Positions 42,259-52,939 of a DNA stretch of 64,000 nucleotides are shown in pieces (the first letter of the stretch is position 1; every line of letters begins with the position of its first letter). A program made the translations under genes and the position numbers. The notes beneath the pieces were generated by a model. It was not told the DNA's origin. It saw nothing but the letters and a program-made list of their open reading frames with translations, and did no database searches. Source of the stretch: Bathynomus jamesi (Eukaryota > Arthropoda > Malacostraca > Isopoda > Cirolanidae); contig JAJOZX010005516.1 of NCBI GenBank assembly GCA_023014485.1, positions 142,501 through 206,500 of the forward strand, read 5' to 3'.

Positions 42259-42850
42259 CAGTTTATGGCAAAAGTCAGGAGCCACATCATGCACTTATAT
42301 TATTTTATTAAGAGGGAGTTACACCAAAAACAAAGATTTTCCACAACTTTCTATTACGTACAAATATTATCTTCTAATTTCTCAAATCACTCCAAAAAGA
42401 AGTTTTGGAGACCGTTTCTTCTTTCTAAAGAAGTTCTGTGTCATTAAAAGAAGTTGTTATATCATCTGAGAAGAAGCTTTGATACCCAAAAGAAGGAAAA
42501 AACTTTCCCTTGAATGGACCCTCAAAAAGAAGTTATAAGTTCTTGATTTAGAAGGTTTTATTTTGAGTATACGATAAATGTTCGAACTGAGCACCGTTAA
42601 TTTTTAAAAACATTTCAGTACGTTTCATGAATTTTTAGAAGTGTCTGAAATCTAAAAAAATTGTAAGGCAATTCCTTATTACTCACGAGTATGGCTCTTG
42701 ACTTTAACCACATAGCCAAAGTTCCATACATTCGTGTGAAACGTACTGGAATGTGTTTGGAAGTTACCACTACTCAGTTGGAGCACTTATTGTAATCCGT
42801 TTTAATAAAATAATAAAATTTATATGGTTCCTCACTTTACCCACACCCTG
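42259..42850 (-). mobile_element. Mariner derivative carrying a nested repeat
   Basis: Left CAGTTTATGGCAAAAGTCAG and right CTCACTTTACCCACACCCTG are diverged inverted ends of about 50 bp (both include TATTATTTTATTAA). Inside, near 42575, minus-strand GCTCAGTTCGAACATTTATC encodes a QFEHL-type mariner C-terminal remnant. About 260 bases (42313-42573) are an inserted copy of another repeat. Confidence 0.75.
42313..42573 (-). mobile_element. Short copy of the 24.8-26.6 kb element
   Basis: On the minus strand it starts with ACTCAAAATAAAACCTTCTA (as at 24850) and passes directly into sequence matching 26369-26640, rich in ACTTCTTTTTGA motifs. Overall similarity is roughly 75-80% by eye. The inner end TTGGTGTAACTCCC weakly mirrors the outer end. 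Confidence 0.6.
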
Positions 42851-43121
42851 TATAATCCACTTTTACACATATTCACACATAAGATAAGTGTATTACTGTA
42901 TAATCATTCATTTTATGAAAGCTCTCTGCTTTATGGCTTTGAAGTTCGTGTTGATTTAATAAACGCTATCAACAAAAATCTAGTATATGTAAATACAACT
43001 GACATTCGTAACCATTAATTAATTCGTAAACCTTTTAATGATCTACTTTAAAATAAAATAAAACAATTCCCTCCAAATCTTTCTTTAAAACCTTTTCGTT
43101 AGCTCTCAACTAGGTGTTTAA

Positions 43122-43195
43122 CCTTACTTCTTCCTCCTCCTCCTTCTCCTCCTTCTTCTCCTCCTACTTCTTCTTCTTCTTCTACTTCTACGAAC
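43122..43195. repeat. (TTC)n/(TCC)n polypyrimidine tract
   Basis: Mixed CTT and CTC repeats. Confidence 0.85.
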
Positions 43196-43199
43196 ACCT

Positions 43200-43460
43200 C
43201 TTTTCGTCTACGTTCTCTTAAACATATCCGGTTTCTCCCTCCGTTATTGCATCTTCCTCCTCCGTGTCTCTCATTACAGAGACTGGAGCCTCTCCATCAC
43301 GCCAATTTGCATGGAAATGAAAGCAATTTGGCAGGTTAACTCTTCGCCCATTACGAAGGTGCGAAGATTCTTCCAAAAGAGATTGTGTGATCCATAACAG
43401 AGCAAGACGTAATCTGGAGAAGAGAAACACATTTTCAAAGGTTACATCGTGTGGCGGAGG
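43200..43460. other. GC-richer island with an octamer-like motif
   Basis: Balanced-composition block. GCCAATTTGCATGGAAATG followed by AAGCAATTTGGC forms an imperfect palindrome with an ATTTGCAT octamer (43301-43335). No coding frame is preferred. Confidence 0.25.
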
Positions 43461-43800
43461 GAGTTAAAGGTAGCTGAATTGACATGAAAGGAGGCTAGCG
43501 AGGAAGGAATTGGAAAAGAAGGGTAAAATGGAATGGCGCGAAGGGAGGGGGAAGGAATGACAATAATAAATGAAGAAAAAGGGAGAACGAAGGTATATAC
43601 ATAAAAAGATTAGCGAGGGAGAAGGGAGATACAAAGGAAAGATTAAAGGAAAATGGAAAGAATAAAGATTAGAGAAAAAGTTACGAAGAAAATGAAACAG
43701 AAAAGGAAATTTTAAAACTGAAATAGAAGAAATGAGATTAAATGGAAATACGATAAAAAATATGAGTTTGAATTGAGAAAGCACAACAGAGGAAGAGAGA
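43461..43800. other. Purine-rich tract
   Basis: The plus strand is strongly A/G biased over about 340 bases, without a simple period. A long minus-strand frame (43464-43784) rich in Phe, Ser and Leu results from this bias. Confidence 0.6.
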
Positions 43801-43880
43801 TGTCGCTATAAAGCAAAATAAATGGACAAACAAATTACATACACTCAAAATAAATAACTTATCAGTGACATAAACGCACC

Positions 43881-43881
<1 letters not shown>

Positions 43882-43917
<36 letters not shown>
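43882..43917. repeat. (AC)n microsatellite
   Basis: AC run directly abutting the left end of the mariner. Confidence 0.95.
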
Positions 43918-43921
<4 letters not shown>

Positions 43922-44821
43922 GCGTCCCAAAAAAATGTATACACACTTTAACAGCTGATAGCTCAATTGATGTTTCTTTCTTTCCAAGTTAAACCCATTA
44001 GAATTAATAATGGCAGTCAGACTAAGCTTTGAACAAAGGAAATTCATTCTAAAATGCTACTGGAAGTGTGAAAACGCAGTTGAAGTGCAAAGACAGTTTA
44101 GGAGGGAGTTTCAACAGATCCACCAACGCGACTTACATCACTCGAATTAGAGATAAGTTTGAAGCCGATGGAACTGTTCAGAATGTCCACAAGAAGCGTT
44201 CCGGAAGACCACGGACATCGACAAGCCCCACAAAGCAAGAAAGAGTACTGGAAACGTATCACCAAAGTCCAAGAAAATCTGTGCGGCAAGCGAGTCGTGA
44301 GGTAGGAATTTCAGAATCGTCTGTCCAACGCATTTTGAAGCGCTGTCAATGGAAAAGTTTACATTCCAAGATTAGTCCATGCTATTAATGAAGATGATCC
44401 GGACCGAAGAGTGGAGTATTGCGAGTGGTACTTGGCACGATGTGGATGTGGACTGGACGAAGGGGTTTCGTAGAATACCCTCCGCGTTCACCAGACCTCA
44501 CACCACTAGACTTTTTTTATGGGATACTTAAAAGACAAAGTCTACGCTATAAAACCTGCAACAGTCGCTGAATTGAGAGCAGCCATTGAACGAGAATGCA
44601 CACAAATACCAAACGAAATGTTTCGTGATGTTTGCGATTCCATTGCTTCGCGTTATCAGCAGTGCCTGGACCAGAACGGACGTCAGTTTGAAAAACAGGC
44701 GTTGACAAAACAATTAAATACTGTCTGTAGATTCTATTACATTTTGAAAATGAAATGTATTTTAATAAACATTGCCTTTATAATTATTTAAAGTGTGTAT
44801 ACATTTTTTTGGGACGCCCTG
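43918..44821 (+). mobile_element. 904-bp non-autonomous mariner, family M copy 1
   Basis: Ends CAGGGCGTCCCAAAAAAATG and CATTTTTTTGGGACGCCCTG, extending through TATACACACTTTAA. Same length and about 99% identical to 49847-50750. The transposase gene lacks its central catalytic part in both copies. Confidence 0.92.
44010..44700 (+). pseudogene. Deleted mariner transposase, copy 1
   Basis: Starts [18 protein letters not shown] (ATG at about 44010), then bipartite helix-turn-helix motifs: [30 protein letters not shown] and [14 protein letters not shown]. The sequence then jumps from the region before the first catalytic Asp to PPRSPDLTPLDFF and GYLKDKVYAIKPATV near the C-terminus. The first two catalytic acids are therefore absent. 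Extra single-base shifts lie near 44105, 44355 and 44515. Incapable of catalysis; may still encode a DNA-binding fragment in principle. Confidence 0.82.
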
Positions 44822-44869
44822 TATATGTGTATTGTGTATATAACTTTAGTTAGTTTCTAAAAACCTTAC

Positions 44870-45207
44870 TTTTGCTTCCACCTGAATTATTGATTCTAAC
44901 GAAGATCAAGTTTGTTGCTCCACCTTAGACCTACAGCTTAATATGAAATCCGACCCACGACCCACCAGGAAAATCAGAAATTACAAAGTCTTCCCCAGGA
45001 CTCGATCTCATGACCTCCCGATCAGCAGCAGCCCAGCGTTTTAACCACTAGGCTACCCAGGATACCACTTTATGTACCAATCAATTCAATTTTTTGTATG
45101 GAACAATGACAGCTGGATGAGCTGAACCCCGTCTGCCGTCATCGAGAATCAAACTCAGGACCAGTGGATTCGTAGTCAGCAATGCTAACCACTACACCCA
45201 CCGAGCC
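44870..45207 (-). mobile_element. Dimeric tRNA-derived SINE (family A), copy 2
   Basis: Minus strand: GGTGGGTGTAGTGGTTAGCA, an internal B-box-like block, then CTAGTGGTTAAAACGCTGGG and GGGTCGTGGGTCGGATTTC. It contains about 55 extra bases (near 44975-45030) relative to the other copies. Confidence 0.75.
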
Positions 45208-45237
45208 GTATATATACATATATATAGGTTCCTACAG

Positions 45238-45960
45238 TATATGAAAATGAAAATATTTATTGGTAGACCATTAGTCCATATGACAAATATTAATAATTCA
45301 AACTTACAATAGCATACAATAAAAATTCAAATACAAAGGATAGAAATACAATTAATAAAAAATAGTACAGTAATGTCGAAGTTAAGTGGAGCTACAGACA
45401 AACTTTTTCAGACCATAATTTCCATGGTTTAGACGACATATGGGCAGGACTGATGAATAGCTTGGATAATCCGGTTGGCTCATTTTTAATTCCTTGTATC
45501 GGACTGTAGTGAGTACGTCTTGTTACCTCTGGTAAGATCGAGATATTATGGTTAACAAACATTTGCGAAGCTGAACATCTCTGGAAGTAATTTATGTAGG
45601 AGCCTGAAAGATCTCTTGTATAGCATATTTAGGGTTCTACCAGAACCTTTTTTCTAATTCACCCAGAATTGCTGTCCGTATATATTAGTGCAGAAGGTAC
45701 GAAAGAGAGTGTCTTTAGCTTCACTTGTACAGAAGCGGAAGTTCTTTAGAGTCATATTTGCTTCAGCGCAGAGGCTTCGATATTGTTTTCTTATATGTGA
45801 GTCATCATTCAAGGAGCTGGTGATAATTTGATCCAAATATTTAAATTCTTGTACTTCTTCTATTGCTTCATCTCTCATTTTGAAACTAATATCAGCTGGC
45901 TGATTAAAGCTTTTAGGACGAAAATGTATAACTAGTTTATGTAACATTACGTAGTAACAT
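45238..45960 (-). pseudogene. LINE L1a, 3' part of a split element
   Basis: The minus strand encodes the post-catalytic RT region: FRPKSFNQPADISFKM, EVQEFKYLDQIITSSLND, DDSHIRKQYRSLCAEANM, RTFCTNIYG, and in a shifted frame YKRSFRLLHKLLPEMF. The 3' end is AATAAATATTTTCATTTTCA. Its 5' continuation is 48866-49745; about 2.9 kb of younger LINE sequence separates them. Confidence 0.75.
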
Positions 45961-45964
45961 TATG

Positions 45965-47862
45965 TAACATTATAATGTTATAAATTATAATGTTATAAAT
46001 TTATAATGTTTCAGACCAACAAAGACCCTAGGATCCACTCATGGCTGGTCTACCTAACTGTGTCCGTAATTGTGTATTGTGCATGTCCTCCGTGGTGGCG
46101 GAGAGGAACTACAATTTTACGTGGGTTCTGAACCACAAAGCCTTAATTTTACTACCTTAAACTATACCCAATCTATCAACATATGCGTCTAATCGATTTT
46201 TAAACATGTTTATAGACATGCTACTAATTACTTCTACCGGCAAACTATTCCAGCTATTTACTATTCTATGCGTAAAAAAAGTTTTTGGCAACTGATGTCT
46301 CGAACCTTCTACTTGTCAACTTACACCCGTTATTCTAGTCCTATTATATTGAGATATTTCGAAAAAGCTATCTCTATCTACGTTATCGAACCCATTCATA
46401 ATTTTGAAAACCTGGATTAGATCACCCCTTAACCTTCTAGTCTCGAGTGTAGTCAATTTTAACTCCTTTAGCCTATCCTCGTACGACTTCGACCTAATCG
46501 ACGGTATCATCTTAGTTGCTCGTCTTTGAACTCTTTCGATTTTGTCTATATCTTTTACATATGCGGATTCCAAAATTGGATCGCGTACTCCAAATGGGGT
46601 ATAACTAATGATTTATAAAGAGGAACAATAATATCGCGCGATTTGTACTCAAAATTCCGAACTATAAACCTAGCACTTTGTTCGCTTTATTGACAGCTGC
46701 TGTACTTTGTTTCGCTACTTTTAAATCACCAGTGACTATAACTCCTAAATCTTTTTCCTGCTCTAGGCTTGCTAACTCCTTCCCTGACATACTATACGCA
46801 AAATTACCGTTACGCGAACCTATATGTAAAATTTTGCACTTATCGACGTTAAATCTCATTGGCCATGTGACTGACCAATCAATGATTTTATTCAGATTTT
46901 CCTGGATTTTACCTCTATCTTCGTCATTATTCGCCCTACCACCCAACTTCGTGTCATCCGCAAACTTTGAAACTGTACTGACTAGGCCGACATCTAAATC
47001 GTTAATATATATAAGAAAAAGCAAGGGACCCAATACAGAACCCTGAGGAACGCCGCTCGCTACATTAGCCCAACACGACTCCGCTCCACCAACGACCACC
47101 TCTGTTTCCTACCTCGCAACCACTCTTCTATCCAATTTATTACTACACCTCTGATTCCATGAGCCTTAGTTTTTCAATGAGCCTTTTGTGCAGTACGATG
47201 TCAAACGCTTTTTGCAAATCTAAATACACCACATCAACCGCCCGATGACTATCGTAAACTTCAACCACGCTTTGAAAAAATTCTAAAAGACTAGTTAAGC
47301 AAGATTTGTTTCGCCTAAAACCGTGCTGCGTATTTCTAACCAAGTTATGCAATTCTAAGTGTTCGACTATACTATCCCTAATTATTGATTCCAGTAGCTT
47401 ACCTACAACCGACGTTAAACTGATTGGCCTATAATTTCCCGCCGCACCTTTATCGCCTTTCTTAAAGATAGATGTTACATTTGCTAACTTGAAATTATCT
47501 GGTACGCACCCCTCAGAAATAGACGCATTAAAAATCTTTGTTAGCAGCACAACAATGCTTTCTTTTAATTCTTTTAGTTGTATGGGATATATGGAATTCG
47601 GCCCCAGTGATTTACGCATTTCATTTTATCAATATAGCGCATTACCTCCCATTCACTAACCACAATATTATCCAAAGTATTACCATTATCAAAAGGTATT
47701 ATGTCTATGACTGTAGGGATATTCGTTACATCTCCTATAGTAAAAACTGACGTAAAAAATTCGTTTAGCAAGGTAGCCATTTGCTTGTTTTCAGAAACTA
47801 GCTCTCCGTTAACATTTTTCAACGGCCTCAAGACACTTTTTACTGGATTTCTATTGTTGACT
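45965..47862 (-). pseudogene. CR1-like LINE reverse transcriptase
   Basis: Ordered RT motifs on the minus strand: SVLRPLKNVNGELV, ANVTSIFKKGDKGAAGNYRP, ISLTSVVGKLLESIIRD, QHGFRRNKSCLTSLLEF, VVYLDLQKAFDIVLHKRL (Asp), SGVPQGSVLGPLLFLIYIND, TVSKFADDTKLGGRAN (FADD catalytic box), MRFNVDKCKILHIGS, and the C-terminus DKIERVQRRATKMIP through NMFKNRLDAYVDRLG. Frame breaks lie near 47610, 47110, 46660-46580 and 46265. No ORF1 or endonuclease is present, so it is 5' truncated, as is common for LINEs. Assignment to CR1 rests on the FADD box and C-terminal motifs. Confidence 0.85.
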
Positions 47863-48865
47863 TATTGAAAGAATCGCTGATTTCATTGATCACTCTCGGA
47901 CATTATTTAAAGAGCTAAACTTACTAAAGTTCAATTATGTAGTCCTTAAACAGGTTTTATTGACTCTTTATCATACTCTTGTTCTTCCTTATATAACGTA
48001 TTGCACCCTTGTTTGGGGAAACTCTGCTAACAAAGCATTAAATGGTATGTTTGTCATCCAAAAAAGAGCAGTAAAGTTATTATCTGATGCTGATTTCATT
48101 GATCACTCTCGGACATTATTTAAAGAGCTAAACTTACTAAAGTTCACTGATGTAATCAAACTGGCACATTTTATTTTTATTTACGAGTGTAAGAACAAAA
48201 TCATTAATTTGCAATGGGTAAATAGATATTTTGTAACTCATCAAGAAATCCACTCGTATCAGACCAGAAATAGATCAAAGCTTGTTATACCTCAATTTAG
48301 ATTGTCTTCATCTCAAAAACTACCCATTTTCATTGGATTGAAACTATGGAATGACTTAAATGCCGATATAAAAAAAATATTGTGAATGTAAATTTGCTTA
48401 AAATCAAGTTGAAATCCCGATTAATTATGGCATACTAACAAAAATCTAGGATTAATGTCCATTACTATTGTTTATTAATTTCTCGTGTGTAATCTAGTAT
48501 TAAAATCACATTTCTTGGGATTGTTCATTTCTTATCTCTCCTGTATAATACTGTTTTCTTTGTATGGTATTAGTATAATGCCTTCCCTGGTGACCTTGCA
48601 TTTGTCATGTCAGTAGTGATAATAATTTAAGATTAATACATACTTTAACTAATAATGATATTTATTTACTTATTTATTTATTTATTATTAATTAATAACA
48701 ACTAGCTGTTTATTTTTAATAAGAGCCCAGTAAAGCCTAAAGCTTAAGGGCCAAATTAAATAAAATAAATAATCGAGCTTCACAATTATTCATGTCATTG
48801 TAAATTGTAAAACGAATGTATTTATTTTATTATTAATAAAGGTTATTCAATTCAATCAATTCAAA
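47863..48865 (+). pseudogene. LINE 3' end in opposite orientation, with internal duplication
   Basis: The frame 47960-48385 encodes TLYHTLVLPYITYCTLVWG, IQKRAVKLLSDADFIDHSR, HSYQTRNRSKLVIPQFRL and GLKLWNDLNADIKK, the C-terminal region of a Jockey/CR1-clade RT ORF. About 480 bases of AT-rich 3' UTR follow, ending in ATTCAATTCAATCAATTCAA. A 58-base block (47877-47934) repeats 48083-48140, so the 5' edge contains a displaced duplicate. RT catalytic motifs are missing. Confidence 0.75.
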
Positions 48866-49745
48866 ATTCAATTAAAAAGAATATCATGTTTCTGCGAATA
48901 TAACTCCCAGATTTTTAGCAGACAATCCAGACCTTTAACAGAAGGACTTATTAACACCATATCATCGGCATAGACTAAGTTATTTATCCTCATGTTATCT
49001 ATACAACATCCGACTATAGTCTCAGTAAGTGAAGCAATTAATCCATCAATATACACATTAAACAGCAGAGGAGACAACAAAGAGCCTTGTCTCACCCCGC
49101 AGGAGAAAGCAAAACATTCGGATAGTATCATATATTGACCCACCTAACCGTAAAAGATTGGTGAGTATACCAAAATGTTAATAAATTTAATATGTACATG
49201 GAAACTTTCCTGTCCTCTAGATTTTAAATAAAATATTGTGGTTCACTCTGTCATATGCCTTACTTATATCTAGGAAACAACTATAAATAGTTGAATTACT
49301 GTCAATGTACTTAAACATAATTTCCCTCAACACGTAGATACACAGGTCTGTTGAGTGGAACCTTTTAAAACCAAACTGATTAGATGCCCATAAGTAATTA
49401 TTTAATCGGTGTAACGAGTTTCTCTAGTAGTTTTGAGAAGCAGGAAGCGACAGCTATAGGCCTGTAATTATTGTTGGATAGAATGTCCCCATCCCCATAC
49501 TTATTTCTGAGAAGGGGCAAGATATATATCCAAATAAACTCTGCAGGGATATAACCTTGAGCAAGCGTGGCTGAGAAGCGAAGTGAGATATGCAGGCAAA
49601 CCATGCCATTAGCATATTTTAAGTGCTCATTCGAAAGGTCATCTACCCCTGAAGCAAAACCAGTCTTTGACTCTTTAATTAAACTCTTAACTTCAGGAAC
49701 TACAGTAATATGAAAGTATTTTCCCTGGGCCCTCCCACGGGCGTT
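48866..49745 (-). pseudogene. LINE L1a, 5' part of a split element
   Basis: Minus-strand RT motifs: IYILPLLRNKYGDGDILSNN, NYRPIAVASCFSKLLEKL, then after a decayed stretch with an FSRFHSTDL-like segment, CGVRQGSLLSPLLFNVYID and NNLVYADDMVLISPS (intact YADD box). The frame stops abruptly at YSQKHDILFN, where it meets the ATTCAA tail of the neighbouring LINE. It resumes at 45960 with the next expected RT segment. Confidence 0.75.
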
Positions 49746-49763
49746 TCGCTGCAGCCTATCTTA

Positions 49764-49764
<1 letters not shown>

Positions 49765-49844
<80 letters not shown>
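49765..49844. repeat. (AT)n microsatellite
   Basis: Pure AT run of about 78 bases abutting the next mariner. Confidence 0.95.
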
Positions 49845-49846
<2 letters not shown>

Positions 49847-49849
<3 letters not shown>

Positions 49850-50747
49850 GGCGTCCCAAAAAAATGTATACACACTTTAACAGCTGATAGCTCAATTGAT
49901 GTTTCTTTCTTTCCAAGTTAAACCCATTAGAATTAATAATGCAGTCAGACTAAGCTTTGAACAAAGGAAATTCATTCTAAAATGCTACTGGAAGTGTGAA
50001 AACGCAGTTGAAGTGCAAAGACAGTTTAGGAGGGAGTTTCAAACAGATCCACCAACGCGACTTACCATCACTCGAATTAGAGATAAGTTTGAAGCCGATG
50101 GAACTGTTCAGAATGTCCACAAGAAGCGTTCCGGAAGACCACGGACATCGACAAGCCCCACAAAGCAAGAAAGAGTACTGGAAACGTATCACCAAAGTCC
50201 AAGAAAATCTGTGCGGCAAGCGAGTCGTGAGGTAGGAATTTCAGAATCGTCTGTCCAACGCATTTTGAAGCGCTGTCAATGGAAAAGTTACATTCCAAAA
50301 TTAGTCCATGCTATTAATGAAGATGATCCGGACCGAAGAGTGGAGTATTGCGAGTGGTACTTGGCACGATGTGGATGTGGATTGGACGAAGGGCTTTCGT
50401 AGAATACCCTCCGCGTTCACCAGACCTCACACCACTAGACTTTTTTTATGGGGATACTTAAAAGACAAAGTCTACGCTATAAAACCTGCAACAGTCGCTG
50501 AATTGAGAGCAGCCATTGAACGAGAATGCACACAAATACCAAACGAAATGTTTCGTGATGTTTGCGATTCCATTGCTTCGCGTTATCAGCAGTGCCTGGA
50601 CCAGAACGGACGTCAGTTTGAAAACAGGCGTTGACAAAACAATTAAATAATGTCTGTAGATTCTATTACATTTTGAAAATGAAATGTATTTTAATAAACA
50701 CTGCCTTTATAATTATTTAAAGTGTGTATACATTTTTTTGGGACGCC

Positions 50748-50750
<3 letters not shown>
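49847..50750 (+). mobile_element. 904-bp non-autonomous mariner, family M copy 2
   Basis: Same ends, same length and same internal deletion as 43918-44821. It sits within an AT microsatellite (AT runs on both sides), consistent with TA insertion. Confidence 0.92.
49938..50634 (+). pseudogene. Deleted mariner transposase, copy 2
   Basis: Equivalent to the gene at 44010. The start codon context lost one G (AATAATGCAGTC instead of AATAATGGCAGTC). The DNA-binding part is otherwise open to 50402 and the deletion joins GCGLDEG to the C-terminal RSPDLTPLDFF region. The final segment GYLKDKVYAIKPATVAEL to QNGRQFENRR is open to a stop at about 50634. Confidence 0.82.

Positions 50751-50786
<36 letters not shown>
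50751..50786. repeat. (AT)n microsatellite
   Basis: AT run on the right side of mariner copy 2. Confidence 0.9.
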
Positions 50787-50789
<3 letters not shown>

Positions 50790-51058
50790 TGCGTCTCTGT
50801 AGTGTAGTGGTTAGCGTCGCTGACTACAAATCCATCGGCCCCGGGATCGAGACCCGGTGACGGCAGCCGGTGCGCAGCAAAACCCAGCTGTTCATCCTTC
50901 CACACAATAAAAAGAAAGCGATTGGTAGATAAATGGCCTAGTGGTTAGACGCTGGGCTGCTGGTGGGGCGTGATTCGGATTCCACGTTAAACTGTAGGTC
51001 TAAGGTGGAGTGAAAGCTTGACCTTCGTCAGAATGAACAATTCGGGGTGTGAAGGTAA
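50790..51058 (+). mobile_element. Dimeric tRNA-derived SINE (family A), best copy
   Basis: Module 1 has A-box TAGTGTAGTGG (50800-50810) and a B-box-like GGGATCGAGACCC (50843-50855). Module 2 has A-box TGGCCTAGTGG (50934-50944) and B-box-like GATTCGGATTCC (50972-50983). Both A-boxes fit TRGYNNANNGG exactly. Two Pol III promoter modules in one SINE, same orientation, conserved in three copies here. Confidence 0.82.
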
Positions 51059-51059
51059 C

Positions 51060-51550
51060 CAAAGGTGATATAGATATGCAAAGGATGCAAAGAACAAAAT
51101 TACTGGGAAAGGTTACGTGATTAAACTTATATTCACTGGAAAGAAGAAGAGAGAGGTACAACCATTATTTACACTTGGAAAATAATGGAGGAACTAGCCC
51201 CTAATCTAACGCTGAGTCCTTAACCCACCAAACACACAGAGGAAAGTAGAAAAGGAAGAATGTGTCGTGTTCCCATATTAAGGCTAGACAGGAAACATCT
51301 TCAACACTGGAGAAAAATAGTTTTGCTGTGAGAGGACCACGCAGTGGTTGTTGAGGTGGATATCTTCTAAGAAGATTAGACGCCTGGCTGAGAACAATCC
51401 CAGATGAGCCGGGCGTACCTGGCTATGTGAGGTGGAGAGCGAAAGAAACCAACTCTCTACTTCACCAGGCCAACTCGAGAGGAGGGGCGACAAGCTTGAC
51501 TTTCGTGAAGTGAGGAATCATCGCACGGAACATTTGAAAGGTTGAAAGGT
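51060..51550 (+). pseudogene. LINE 3' end, family N copy 1
   Basis: Broken frames give KRRERYNHYLHLENN-like text and then RRLDAWLRTIPDEPGVPGYV, followed by NSLLHQANSRGG. The 3' UTR ATCATCGCACGGAACATTTG and GAAAGGTTGAAAGG matches 61847-61885. It abuts a (TA)n run, and the same arrangement occurs at the other copy. Confidence 0.78.
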
Positions 51551-51551
51551 G

Positions 51552-51564
51552 TAAATATATCTAT

Positions 51565-51615
<51 letters not shown>

Positions 51616-51632
51616 CATATATATATATATAC
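51552..51632. repeat. (AT)n microsatellite
   Basis: AT tract after the LINE tail and before the MITE. Confidence 0.95.
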
Positions 51633-51635
51633 ATA

Positions 51636-51858
51636 CAAGGTTAGCCAAAGTAAATAGGCCCACAGTAATTGATATCTAAACCAAATGGCAAAGCTCATTA
51701 ATAGAATGGCAGAATGTGTGTCAGCTTTACATAATTCAAAGGCGAAACCAACACGATTCAATATTGATTCAATAAATCTGTTATTATTAATTGATTTTTA
51801 TTATCAAATAAAACCTATGAAAAAAAACAACAAAGGTGTCTATTTACTTTTGTCAACC
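51636..51858 (+). mobile_element. Tc1-type MITE, family T copy 4
   Basis: Left CAAGGTTAGCCAAAGTAAAT; right GGTGTCTATTTACTTTTGTC then AACC and a C run. Plus-strand MAKLINRMAECVSAL is the same Tc1 C-terminal remnant seen inverted at 41473-41723. Confidence 0.75.
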
Positions 51859-51898
51859 CCCCCCCCTCTCTCTCACTCTCTCTCTCTCTCTCCTCTCT

Positions 51899-51944
<46 letters not shown>
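51859..51944. repeat. C-run/(CT)n/(AT)n compound microsatellite
   Basis: Continues directly from the MITE end. Confidence 0.9.
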
Positions 51945-51945
<1 letters not shown>

Positions 51946-51949
51946 GTTA

Positions 51950-52278
51950 GTAGCGACAGAGGGTTCAAAATCCATAAATTCTGTTGGATGTCTTAAGTGA
52001 CAGATAACCTAGCTGACCGTACAAGGCTAACGTTGCCTGTAAATTTTGCCGAATAGACAGATTCGAAGCAGGACAAGAAGTCACATAAATCTGTACTAAC
52101 TTGCTCTGACGTCACACGAGGAATTGCTACAATATTTTCCAAATCAGTTTTGAAAGATTGAGAAAAACTAAGGTATAAAAAAGAAAAAAGAAATACGGAA
52201 TGCGAAGATCGTATATTTGAATTTACGGCAATTCTGAATCATATATTACGCAGGGGATCCACGTGACAAAAGTCAAAC
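51950..52278. other. Unique sequence, nothing recognised
   Basis: No ORF or repeat family. Confidence 0.5.
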
Positions 52279-52279
<1 letters not shown>

Positions 52280-52342
<63 letters not shown>

Positions 52343-52347
52343 GAAGG

Positions 52348-52381
<34 letters not shown>

Positions 52382-52406
52382 GTATATATATATATATATA
52401 TATATG
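52280..52406. repeat. (AT)n(CT)n(AT)n compound microsatellite
   Basis: AT to 52342, GGAG junction, CT to 52379, then TATG/AT. Confidence 0.9.
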
Positions 52407-52573
52407 TATGGAAAGCAAATAACAAAACTATTTGGTTATATAGCATCTATAATGCCCACAGGGAACTAAAGTTTTATTCCAAATGTCAAACAAGGTCAAA
52501 GGTCATACTAGACCGATTGAAACTACTAAATATAAAGCTTTTAATGGTCAATTTCCCTGAATATATATATATA

Positions 52574-52915
52574 CAGGTGGCTCAAAAGTCGCGCATCATA
52601 GGAATTTTCAGTGTTGTCTATAATATATTATTTTTTTATTTTAGATAGGGGATGACTACGAATTAACAATAGACGAGAAGGTGAGCTTGGTTTTAATGTA
52701 TGGAATACCAGGTACAACAAATCGATGAATCGGCACAGGATTTAAATTCTGTACTGATTCATCGATTTGTTGTACCTGGTATACCATACATTAAAACCAA
52801 GCTCACCCTCTCGTCTATTGTTAATTTCGCAGCCATCCCCTACCTGAAAGAAAAACATAATATATTATAGTCAACACTGAAAATTCCTAAAATGCGCGAC
52901 TTTTGCGCCACCCTG
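52574..52915. mobile_element. 342-bp palindromic mariner-type element
   Basis: Arms mirror each other around 52745 (GGATTTAAATTC). Ends CAGGTGGCTCAAAAGTCGCG and CGCGACTTTTGCGCCACCCTG, with TA on both sides. Each arm encodes a short N-terminal-like string, TIDEKVSLVLMYGIPGTTNR, so here the duplicated end is probably the 5' end of an element. Confidence 0.85.
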
Positions 52916-52939
52916 TATATATATATATATATATATATA

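Noticed and set aside
43464..43784. 106-codon minus-strand ORF rich in Phe, Leu and Ser
   Set aside because: Explained by the purine-biased tract; no start context or homology.
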